Shown: positions 9,022 to 16,096 of the stretch, piece after piece
Layout of the letters: each line of letters starts with the position of its first letter
Numbering within the stretch: the stretch's first letter is position 1
Assembly (NCBI GenBank): GCA_902812495.1
Contig: CADDZR010000006.1
Location: forward strand, 1 to 64,000
Length of the DNA: 64,000 bases
Direction of reading: 5' to 3'
Source of the DNA: an archaeon
Lineage (GTDB): Archaea > Thermoproteota > Nitrososphaeria > Nitrososphaerales > Gagatemarchaeaceae
The notes under the pieces: model-generated
Seen by the model: only the letters and a program-made list of their open reading frames with translations
What the model was told of the DNA's origin: nothing
Databases searched by the model: none
Made by a program: the position numbers and the translations under genes

Positions 9022-9989
9022 CTCTCTACCATGAATTCCTGATATGAAAGGCCGATGTGTCTGCCCTTTGACTCAGTAACATGAACAAGCAAGGTATCAC
9101 CTTCTTTAAGGGATGTAACCGAGACAGGAACTCCGCTAGATGAGACAAGCCTCACTGTTTCAGCCCTCTGCAAAACCACACTTCCGGTATTGCACCCAAC
9201 AGACGCATTAACGAGAATCATAGGCCTTCTCTCTATCTTTACCCTCCCTACGGTAACCTGCCTTGTTCTCCCCTCCTTGCTAACTAAGAGAACCCTGCTA
9301 CCGGCTGCAAGCTCCGAAAGGTATTTTGTAGAGTCAGATCCGCAGAGAACGTAGCTGTGTAATGCGCCGGCGTTAACCCTGAATGGTCTGGTTGGAACAA
9401 AGCTATTCTCAACAGTCTCTGAATGAACAAGGAAGAAGAAGTTGGAAAAACTTCCCACAAGGAGACCTTCTCCAATAGATAGCATAGATGTTGTGTCAAC
9501 ACAAACCCTCTCCCCCTCCCCAGCATCCTGCACACCTAGCACCTCTGCCTCCTTCAGCTCAATCGTACAGCCTTCCCTCTTCTGAAGTGTAGAAACAGCA
9601 CTTGGTGCAAGTTGAGGAGCTACGACAACTCCGTCAACACCTCTTTCGAGAATAGAAAAACAGTACTGCAGGTCTTTTTCGTCATCAACATACATATAGA
9701 GGTGCTTGCCAATTGAAGTAAGGTAAGCAATCAGGTTCTCTATAGGAATTACCTTCCAGCTCTTACACCTAACTATGAAGCTATCGAAGGACAGGTCAAG
9801 CCTGCTAATTATTTCCTGCATCTTATCCGTTTCAGATATGGAAATTGTAAAGAAATTGGCTACCTCAAGCTGATTCAATCCATTTAGTTTATCCGTTTTT
9901 TCCTTAACAAGTGCGCTTATTCTGCTGGAATTTCCTATCCCCTCGGGCAACTCGATAGACTCTGTACAGTCAACTATTACCTTCTTCAT
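9018..9989 (-). CDS. 3-dehydroquinate synthase II (archaeal type, AroB')
   Basis: The product converts the ADTH-synthase product to 3-dehydroquinate by oxidative deamination and cyclisation, the second step of the archaeal pathway. The gene encodes 323 aa from the ATG at 9989. That start is preferred over one 24 nt upstream because it sits 1 nt after the previous gene's stop and follows a GGAGGT element within that gene's last codons. Family-like segments include GVDGVVVAPQLAPSA, ERVCVDTTSML, EGLLVGSFSNFFFLVHSE, PFRVNAGALHSYV, and the C-terminal GDTLLVHVTESKGRHIG. It has no relation to bacterial AroB. Confidence 0.92.
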   Translation of the reverse strand: MKKVIVDCTESIELPEGIGNSSRISALVKEKTDKLNGLNQLEVANFFTISISETDKMQEIISRLDLSFDSFIVRCKSWKVIPIENLIAYLTSIGKHLYMYVDDEKDLQYCFSILERGVDGVVVAPQLAPSAVSTLQKREGCTIELKEAEVLGVQDAGEGERVCVDTTSMLSIGEGLLVGSFSNFFFLVHSETVENSFVPTRPFRVNAGALHSYVLCGSDSTKYLSELAAGSRVLLVSKEGRTRQVTVGRVKIERRPMILVNASVGCNTGSVVLQRAETVRLVSSSGVPVSVTSLKEGDTLLVHVTESKGRHIGLSYQEFMVER

Positions 9990-9990
9990 T

Positions 9991-10773
9991 TTAATGAAGA
10001 ACCTCCATTGCATTCTCTACCCCCATGCCATCTATGACAATTCTCTTCAAGGCAGCAACTATTTTCCCAGGTTCTTTGTGCTGGAATACATTCCTCCCGA
10101 ATGTAACGCCTATGGCACCTGCATCCAACGCACTCTTAGCAAGTAAAAGAAGATCCATATCTGATTCAAACTTCGGGCCCCCAGCTAGAACTACAGGAGC
10201 AGGGCATTTCCTCACAACGTCCCTGAATGTTTCAGTACTTCCTGTGTAGACAGTCTTTACTATGTCGGCACCAGCCTCCGCCCCGGCCCTTGCCACGTGA
10301 GCTACTGTATCTGCGGATAACGGCTCTTTTAGAAACTCCCCCCTTGGGTACATCATTGCAATCAGAGGGACCTGATACATATCACACTTATCTGCAACAT
10401 CTCCAAGGAAGGAAAGCATCTCCTGCTCATAGCTAGAACCCATGTTCACATGCACAGAAACAGCATCGGCCCCAAGCCTAAGAGCTTCCTCGACCGATGT
10501 TATCCTTACCTTTCTTTCATTCGAGGGAACTAGGGATGTACTTCCGTTCAGGTGTATAATCATACCCAATTGGTACACAGCCTTCAGATGAATCGCAGTG
10601 CCCTTGTGGAATAAGACAGCTGTGGCACCTGCATCAGATACCTGCTGTATAATGCTTTCCGCTGATTCTAAACCCATGACAGGGCCAAGTGTTAGCGAGT
10701 GGTCCATTGGGATACAAAGCATCCTTCCGTGCTTTGTTATTCTTGAAAACCTGACTTGCTTGCCTGAAACCAT
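9991..10773 (-). CDS. 2-amino-3,7-dideoxy-D-threo-hept-6-ulosonate (ADTH) synthase, AroA'
   Basis: This 260-aa class I aldolase-like TIM barrel condenses aspartate semialdehyde with a deoxyketohexose-phosphate to start archaeal aromatic biosynthesis. The visible catalytic set is D24 (IPMDHSLTLGP), Y142 (AMMYPRGE) and K173 (ADIVKTVYTGS), the residues expected for Schiff-base chemistry in this family. The phosphate-binding end is VVLAGGPK and IGVTFGRNVFQ. It sits right behind asd, whose product is its substrate, with a 2-bp gap. Confidence 0.94.
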   Translation of the reverse strand: MVSGKQVRFSRITKHGRMLCIPMDHSLTLGPVMGLESAESIIQQVSDAGATAVLFHKGTAIHLKAVYQLGMIIHLNGSTSLVPSNERKVRITSVEEALRLGADAVSVHVNMGSSYEQEMLSFLGDVADKCDMYQVPLIAMMYPRGEFLKEPLSADTVAHVARAGAEAGADIVKTVYTGSTETFRDVVRKCPAPVVLAGGPKFESDMDLLLLAKSALDAGAIGVTFGRNVFQHKEPGKIVAALKRIVIDGMGVENAMEVLH

Positions 10774-10775
10774 AG

Positions 10776-11837
10776 TTAAACACCGATATAGCCTAGCTTC
10801 TCGGCAAGCTCTGTAACAAGTATTGCATTTCCTGCCGCTCCACGAATTGTGTTGTGAGAGAGAAGGGTGAACAGTAATGAATTTCTGTCAGGACCCTTCC
10901 TTATTCTTCCAACAACGACAGACATGCCTGGAACTGTGCCAGCCATCCTATCAAGTCTCGGCTGCGGCCTATCTGGCTCCCTTCTAACTATAATTGGTTG
11001 TATGGGGGCTGAAGGAAGCTTGAGCTTCTGAGGAAGAGAAGAAAAGCTTGAAAGCTCTCTTTCAACTTGCTGCTCGTCTATTCTCTTCTTTGTTACTAAA
11101 AATACTGATTCCATGTGTCCGTCGAGAACAGAGACCCTGTTGCATGATGCAGCTATCTTAATTTTCCTTTCTTCAATTTTGTTTGATGATAATCTTCCAA
11201 GTATCTTTCTTGTCTCAACTGCAACCTTCTCCTCCTCATCTTTTATGTACGGTATGACATTTTCAACAATCGAAAGAGAAGGAACACCAGGAAAACCAGC
11301 ACCAGAAAGGGCTTGCATTGTTGTAACCACAACCTCCTTCACAAAAAATGAATCGTCAATTGGCTTAAGTGCAATGGCAAGTCCTGTTACTGTGCAGTTT
11401 GGTGTTGTAACTAGAGAGCCTTTCCAACCTCTCTCTTTCCTCTGAGCCTTTATAAGCTCGAGGTGCTGGTGGTTTACTTCAGGGATAATTAGGGGAACAT
11501 CTTCCTCCATCCTGTGCGCACTTGCCTCGCTAACAACGAAGAAACCTGAGTGTGCAAAGTCCTTTTCTAATTTCCTCGCAGCCTCTGAGGGAAGAGCTGA
11601 GAAAATAACGTCGCAACCCCTAGCGTTTTTTACTGATGTTTCCATAACTTCCATCTCTGCAAACCTTTCAGGAATCTGGCCGTTTCCAATCCATGTTACA
11701 GCTTCTGAATATTTCTTGCCAGCTGAGCTGAGCCCCATGAGGGAAACGATTTCTATGCTTGGATGGTTCTCAAGAAGCATAAGGTATCTTTGTCCTACTG
11801 CACCTGTTGCACCAAGGATGGCAGCCTTTATCTTCAT
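10776..11837 (-). CDS. asd: Aspartate-semialdehyde dehydrogenase
   Basis: This 353-aa dehydrogenase reduces aspartyl phosphate to aspartate semialdehyde. It begins with the nucleotide motif AAILGATGAVGQRYL, has the catalytic cysteine C148 in SLVTTPNCTVTG and the acid/base H241 in VSVLDGHMESV. It has the archaeal/fungal-type length. In this operon the semialdehyde feeds ADTH synthase, encoded next, and presumably also threonine/methionine and lysine pathways elsewhere. A 4-bp overlap couples it to lysC. Confidence 0.95.
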   Translation of the reverse strand: MKIKAAILGATGAVGQRYLMLLENHPSIEIVSLMGLSSAGKKYSEAVTWIGNGQIPERFAEMEVMETSVKNARGCDVIFSALPSEAARKLEKDFAHSGFFVVSEASAHRMEEDVPLIIPEVNHQHLELIKAQRKERGWKGSLVTTPNCTVTGLAIALKPIDDSFFVKEVVVTTMQALSGAGFPGVPSLSIVENVIPYIKDEEEKVAVETRKILGRLSSNKIEERKIKIAASCNRVSVLDGHMESVFLVTKKRIDEQQVERELSSFSSLPQKLKLPSAPIQPIIVRREPDRPQPRLDRMAGTVPGMSVVVGRIRKGPDRNSLLFTLLSHNTIRGAAGNAILVTELAEKLGYIGV

Positions 11838-13045
11838 CCTACCTCACCAAGAGCTTGCTTTATCATTTCTGCTGCATCCCTAGACCTTGAGGAAGATACA
11901 AATAATCTGATGGACGAGAAGATTGTCACTATACCGAGTATGTTTATTTTGTTTCTTGCAAGAGGCTGTGTTATCCTCTGGATGAGACCTGGTTTTGTCT
12001 CGAGCGACTTCCCTTTCACTGTTATCATAGCCACATCCCCAAAGGAAGAGATTGCCTTTGCAATTCCTTTTGGCACAAGAGATGAGTGCACTTCGCCTTC
12101 TATTCCCTCGACATCAGTGCAGTAAACTATTACAGTATTTTCAAGCTGGGATACAGAGACTACCTTTCCACCTTTTTTAGACACTATGCCACCAATCTTC
12201 ATTATTGCTTGATATGCGTCCCCTTTACCAAGAATAACTGTCAGCATCTTGATCTTCTCCTTTTCTACGGAGACTTCCAGCTCAGGAATCTCTCCCTCTA
12301 TGACGGTACCTGAGTCGAGGTTTTCGATGTTTGTAACCCTTATCCTTGTACCTGAGTTCGCATACCTTAGAGCCTTTGAGTGGAGGAACTTTGCCCCGGA
12401 ATATGCAAGCATACCTGCTTCAGATGCCTGAAGCCTACCTATGAGAACGGGATCTTCTATTAAGTCTGGGTCGCTTGAATACACTCCATTAACGTCCTTA
12501 ACTAAGACTACCTCTTTCGCATTGAGGCAGCTACCTAGTATTACAGCTGTTGTATCGCTGCCTCCCCTTCCAAGAGTTGTAATCCTGCCATCTTTCGTAA
12601 CACCGAGAAAGCCACAAACCACAGGCACTAAACCTCTTTTCAAAAGTGGGATAATCCTCTTTCTTGCTTCATTTCTCGTAAGCTCCATATCTGGATTTGC
12701 GTCCTGATGATTGGAGTCTGTAATTATTGGCCAGTGTTTCGAACCTGGTTCTATCACTATACTCTTTATTCCTGACCTCTCAAGAGAGGAGCAAAGATTC
12801 CTTGCAGTCATTCTCTCGCCTGTTGAGAGAAGTTCATCTAGAAAAGAAGGGTCTATTCCACCGTTGACCTGTTTTGCAAGTGTTAGAATTTGGTCTGTAA
12901 CACCCTTCATTGCGGACACAACCACAACAACCTTCCTTCCCTTTCTAACCGTCTCGGCTATAATCCTGCATACCTTTTCAACTGAACTCTGGCTCTCTAA
13001 AACTGAGCCACCAAATTTCAAAACAACTATAGAGTCTTGATCCAT
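11834..13045 (-). CDS. lysC: Aspartate kinase with C-terminal ACT region
   Basis: This 403-aa kinase phosphorylates aspartate and starts the operon. The amino-acid kinase domain shows VVLKFGGSV (residues 7-15), LLSTGERMTARNL, TLGRGGSDTTAV and LVKDVNGVYSSDP. Residues from about 255 form tandem ACT-like regulatory domains (MLTVILGKGDAYQAIMKIGG, VAMITVKGKSLETKPGL, NILGIVTIFSSIRLFVS). These suggest feedback control by an amino acid, but the effector is not readable. Being first in an aromatic operon, it may be a pathway-dedicated isozyme. A symmetrical element lies 26-88 nt upstream of the ATG. Confidence 0.94.
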   Translation of the reverse strand: MDQDSIVVLKFGGSVLESQSSVEKVCRIIAETVRKGRKVVVVVSAMKGVTDQILTLAKQVNGGIDPSFLDELLSTGERMTARNLCSSLERSGIKSIVIEPGSKHWPIITDSNHQDANPDMELTRNEARKRIIPLLKRGLVPVVCGFLGVTKDGRITTLGRGGSDTTAVILGSCLNAKEVVLVKDVNGVYSSDPDLIEDPVLIGRLQASEAGMLAYSGAKFLHSKALRYANSGTRIRVTNIENLDSGTVIEGEIPELEVSVEKEKIKMLTVILGKGDAYQAIMKIGGIVSKKGGKVVSVSQLENTVIVYCTDVEGIEGEVHSSLVPKGIAKAISSFGDVAMITVKGKSLETKPGLIQRITQPLARNKINILGIVTIFSSIRLFVSSSRSRDAAEMIKQALGEVG

Positions 13046-13070
13046 TTAAAACACCTAAAGGAAAATTTTT

Positions 13071-13133
13071 GTCTCAGTAATAATAGCTAACCCAGTAGCT
13101 ATAGGAAAGGTATAACCGGTTAGCTATTGAGAC
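13071..13133 (-). promoter_or_regulatory. Inverted repeat with three TAGCTA boxes upstream of lysC
   Basis: GTCTCA-(gtaata)-ATAGCTAACC at 13071-13092 is mirrored by GGTTAGCTATTGAGAC at 13118-13133. It is an inverted repeat of 16 paired bases with one 6-nt interruption. TAGCTA occurs three times (13084, 13096, 13121), and TAACCGGTTA (13112-13121) is a perfect palindrome. The element lies in the 119-bp gap between cutA and lysC and covers the likely promoter zone of the 11-gene operon (TTATACC near 13108-13114; AT-rich CAAAAATTTTC near 13063-13073). It could bind a dimeric repressor, form a leader hairpin, or end the cutA transcript. Confidence 0.5.
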
Positions 13134-13164
13134 CAAGTTACACCGGGTTATTTTCCTAAAATAT

Positions 13165-13494
13165 TTATCCTTTTCTAGATTCGGTGTTTGCGTCAATCCA
13201 GCTTAGGTAATCCGCGTTTCCCTTTTCTATTTTTACAGAAATTATTTCTGGAACTTTATAAGGATGGGCAAGCTTTATTTCTTTTTCAAGGTCGCTAAGA
13301 AGTTCTTCCCTTGTTTTTATTATCAAAAGGGATTCTTCTTCGTGCATCATCTTACCTTCCCATGTGTAAATACTCCCTACCTTCAGTATGTTAACACAAG
13401 CGGCAAGTTTTAGTTCAACAAGCAATGATGCTATCCTTATTGAGTGTTCTTCAGGGCAGGTTACAAATACAACGCTGTATCCCATGGCATCCAA
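13165..13494 (-). CDS. cutA: CutA1 divalent-cation tolerance-like protein
   Basis: This 109-aa protein matches the CutA1 trimeric ferredoxin-like fold. Signs are VVFVTCPEEHSIRIASLLVE, LAACVNI, SIYTWEGK, EESLLIIKTR, and HPYKVPEII. CutA is linked to metal tolerance in bacteria, though its molecular role is unsettled. It starts at ATG 13494, or possibly at the next Met three residues on. It lies upstream of lysC on the same strand, but the 119-bp gap with its inverted repeat suggests separate regulation. Confidence 0.93.
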   Translation of the reverse strand: MDAMGYSVVFVTCPEEHSIRIASLLVELKLAACVNILKVGSIYTWEGKMMHEEESLLIIKTREELLSDLEKEIKLAHPYKVPEIISVKIEKGNADYLSWIDANTESRKG

Positions 13495-13571
13495 GGAAAA
13501 AGGATGCTTTATTTCAATTGTTTCATTGTACTAAGAATCCTTAAATTCTGTCAGGGTTGGTAAATCGTACA

Positions 13572-13985
13572 ATGCAGGACAAGAAGGAAAAGATGAGCAA
13601 GGAAGAAATTCAAGCAATGAAGGAATACATGGAAGAGATAAGGTCAGGAGGAACTAAGGGGGAGGACGTTGTTCTGAAGAAAATAAACGAGATGCCTGAG
13701 CCAGACATGTCAATGGCAAGGAAAATCCACGATATTGTGAAGAAGAACACACCAGGATTAGTGCCAAGGCTGTGGTACGGCATGCCTGCCTACGAAAATA
13801 AAGGAAAGGTTGTCTGCTTCTTTCAGCCAGCAAGCAAATTCAAAACGAGGTATGCGACTCTTGGCTTTACTGACAAAGCGAATCTGGATGAAGGCAACAT
13901 GTGGCCAACGTCCTTTGCCTTGGTAAGTATAACGAAGGATGAAGAGAAAAGGATAGCATTTCTTGTTAAGAAATCTGTGGGTTGA
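13572..13985 (+). CDS. DUF1801 (YdhG/YjbR-like) domain protein
   Basis: A 137-aa protein with a Lys/Glu-rich N-terminus and a DUF1801-like core: MARKIHDIVKKNTPGLVPR, LWYGMPAYENKGKVVCFFQP, RYATLGFTDK and ITKDEEKRIAFLVKKSV. The function of the family is not established. I chose ATG 13572 over the upstream TTG (13557) because a TATA-like CCTTAAATTC at 13539-13547 lies 25-33 nt before it, fitting a leaderless transcript. It is divergent from cutA. Confidence 0.8.
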   Translation: MQDKKEKMSKEEIQAMKEYMEEIRSGGTKGEDVVLKKINEMPEPDMSMARKIHDIVKKNTPGLVPRLWYGMPAYENKGKVVCFFQPASKFKTRYATLGFTDKANLDEGNMWPTSFALVSITKDEEKRIAFLVKKSVG

Positions 13986-14058
13986 GAATATATTCATACG
14001 GTGGGACACGGTCGGGGCTGAAAGGCCATAAAGTAGGCGTGGGAAAGGTTACTCAATA

Positions 14059-14310
14059 TTGGGTGCGGGAATAATAACAATCTATCTTCAGAACGAGAAG
14101 AAACTCGACATGGCTGGGATGGACATTTCACCTCTTACAATAAGAGTATGCAAGAAAGGTGCTTTTTACAGACTTGATGTTGAGCAAGGAGAGAATAGGC
14201 ATCTGTTTTGTTCAAACTGGAGTGAAACATTTTGTCTCTCTTGTAAAATCTGGAGCGCCATAAATGTGGGTTTTGGGGAAATGAACGAAAAACTTCGAGA
14301 GTTTGGCTGA
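14059..14310 (+). CDS. Doubtful small ORF in the 13986-14379 gap
   Basis: The 394 bp between the DUF1801 gene and the tRNA hold no recognisable gene. One plus-strand frame is open for 83 codons. From an internal ATG at 14110 it reads as a small mixed protein with four cysteines (VCKKGAFYRLDVEQG, HLFCSNWSETFCLSCKIW). I recognise no family and see no convincing promoter. The segment 14000-14060 (GGTGGGACACGGTCGGGGCTGAAAGG and on) is GC-richer and could instead belong to a structured RNA. Treat as unproven. Confidence 0.25.
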   Translation: MGAGIITIYLQNEKKLDMAGMDISPLTIRVCKKGAFYRLDVEQGENRHLFCSNWSETFCLSCKIWSAINVGFGEMNEKLREFG

Positions 14311-14379
14311 GAATTGGCAGTCGAGCGAAGAGCAAGGCAGAATACAAACATGACAATACGCCTTTTATCTCTATTTTAG

Positions 14380-14455
14380 CGGGCCCGGTGGGATTTGAAC
14401 CCACGACCTTCAGCTCCGCAGGCTGACGCCCTAATCCATACTAGGCTACGGGCCC
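14380..14455 (-). tRNA. tRNA-Arg (anticodon GCG)
   Basis: The minus strand folds as a full 76-nt cloverleaf. The acceptor stem pairs GGGCCCG with CGGGCCC and carries a G discriminator. The D stem pairs GCCT with GGGC. The anticodon stem pairs TCAGC with GCTGA around the loop CTGCGGA, giving anticodon GCG, which reads CGC/CGU arginine codons. The T arm is GTGGG-TTCAAAT-CCCAC. No intron is present and CCA is not encoded. It follows lysS on the same strand. Confidence 0.95.
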
Positions 14456-14474
14456 ATCACATCCATATGCATTA

Positions 14475-16085
14475 TCAGTTATTTGTTTGTGATTCCGCAG
14501 CCCTAAGAAGCCTTTCCCTTGCCCTCTCAACACCCATGTCGTAAATGTATGGGCCAAGCCTTGGCCCTCTGTTGACGCCGAGAAGTATCTTGTAAACCAC
14601 AGGAAAGAAATCAGTTGGAGCGAGACCATTTGCCCTAAGAACCTCAAATGCTTTTGACTGTATTTCTTCAGGATACTTACATGAGGGAAGGAAATTTGCA
14701 AACTCAATAATTGCTTTTCTTGTCTGCTCGTTAATCTGAATATCTGGCATCTGTTCCTTTATTCCTCTTTTTGCCCATTTTGAGGCCCACTCTATCCTCT
14801 TCTTTAACTCCTCGTCAAGCTCCCTTGCAATGCCATAGGATGAGAGCCTCTTAGCAACAAAGTCTACTTCTTTACCTTCAGGTGCAAATGAAGCAAGTTC
14901 TGCAAGCAATCTGTATGGAACATGTAACCTCTTCCTTTCAGGCACCTTCAGCAACATCGAGTACTCGTAAAGACCCCTTAGTTTTGCGTCCTTCATTGGA
15001 TTTGGGTCCCTTGAATTTGAGAAATAATAGTCCTCGAGCTCATCAAACTCATCCATGTATACGGGTATATCGTCGATAGATATGTTCCTAGCTCCAACAA
15101 TTCTCTTGAACATAAGAAGCCTAAGACTTTCAGGGGACGCATACTCGAGCCACTCCTGCGGTGTGACAAGGTTACCTGAAGATTTTGAGAGCTTCCTACC
15201 ACTCTTGTCTTGGAAGAGCTCATATCTAACATGGTATGGAGGAGGAAAACCAAGGATGTTTTCGCATACCCAATCGTTTATCCTGACAGAATCTGTGAGC
15301 TCCTTTCCGTATGCTTCAAACCTTATGTCAAGGGCAGCCCATCTCGCAGCAAACTCTACCTTCCACATAAGCTTTCCAAGCCCTTCTTCTATGCGTGCCT
15401 CGCCAGAATAGCCACATCCATTCAGGAAATCCTTCCCTAGCTCAGTGCCCTCACATATGTACGATACGGTTCTCTTCTCTTTATCAAATGACTTTGCCTT
15501 TGTTGTGTATATCCTGCCGCAGCTTTTGCAAAGAGGTGTGTACGGAAGGGTTGATTCGTATTTTTCCTGACCAACCATCTCCTTAATCTTCCTTCCAATC
15601 TTGTCTGCGTGGCTGAGAATCTCGACTATCTGCCTGTTTAGAGTCCCTGACCTGTATGCCTCTGCACCGCTCTTGAAAATGTATTCAATTCCGAGCCTGT
15701 CAAGGGCTTCCTTGAGAAGTGAACTCATGTGGTCTGCATATGAACTGTGACAGCCGAAAGGGTCCGGAATCATACATACTGGATGTGCTATGTAGTCTTT
15801 CAGCCATTCGGGAAGGCCTGCAGGAACCTTCCTCAGCCCGTCGAAATCGTCAGAATATGCTATTAGTTCAGATTTATACCCTGCAGACTCTAGAGCAAGC
15901 CTTACACCATAGCTTCGTATTGCATCTCCGACGCTTCCAATGTGCGGTATTCCAGAGGCACCGAGACCACTTTCGACCCTTATTAGGGAAGTGTCCCGGC
16001 CAAGTCTTTTCTCTCTTTCTATTATCTCGTTAGCTACTTTATCTAACCATGTGCCCCTTCCAATTATCCTTGCCTGTTCTGACAA
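14475..16085 (-). CDS. lysS: Lysyl-tRNA synthetase, class I
   Basis: This 536-aa enzyme is the class I (archaeal/spirochete) lysyl-tRNA synthetase, not the class II form. It carries the HIGH-type motif GIPHIGSVGD (HIGS at 48-51) and a KMSKS-type motif GRKLSKSSGN in the second half of the catalytic core. CKSCGRIYTT and the downstream cysteine positions suggest a zinc-binding insert. The C-terminal half is helical, as expected for the anticodon-binding region. It follows the CDC48 gene after 11 bp and is likely co-transcribed with it. Confidence 0.95.
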   Translation of the reverse strand: MSEQARIIGRGTWLDKVANEIIEREKRLGRDTSLIRVESGLGASGIPHIGSVGDAIRSYGVRLALESAGYKSELIAYSDDFDGLRKVPAGLPEWLKDYIAHPVCMIPDPFGCHSSYADHMSSLLKEALDRLGIEYIFKSGAEAYRSGTLNRQIVEILSHADKIGRKIKEMVGQEKYESTLPYTPLCKSCGRIYTTKAKSFDKEKRTVSYICEGTELGKDFLNGCGYSGEARIEEGLGKLMWKVEFAARWAALDIRFEAYGKELTDSVRINDWVCENILGFPPPYHVRYELFQDKSGRKLSKSSGNLVTPQEWLEYASPESLRLLMFKRIVGARNISIDDIPVYMDEFDELEDYYFSNSRDPNPMKDAKLRGLYEYSMLLKVPERKRLHVPYRLLAELASFAPEGKEVDFVAKRLSSYGIARELDEELKKRIEWASKWAKRGIKEQMPDIQINEQTRKAIIEFANFLPSCKYPEEIQSKAFEVLRANGLAPTDFFPVVYKILLGVNRGPRLGPYIYDMGVERARERLLRAAESQTNN

Positions 16086-16096
16086 GTGATATCTTC

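Noticed and set aside
13046-13164. Lysine or amino-acid riboswitch in the lysC leader
   Set aside because: The element is a simple inverted repeat with repeated boxes; I see no multi-helix junction of a known riboswitch, and such switches are rare in archaea.
14135-14404. Minus-strand frame reading through the tRNA gene
   Set aside because: Its first codons (GSNPTGPAK) are just the tRNA sequence translated, a common artefact.
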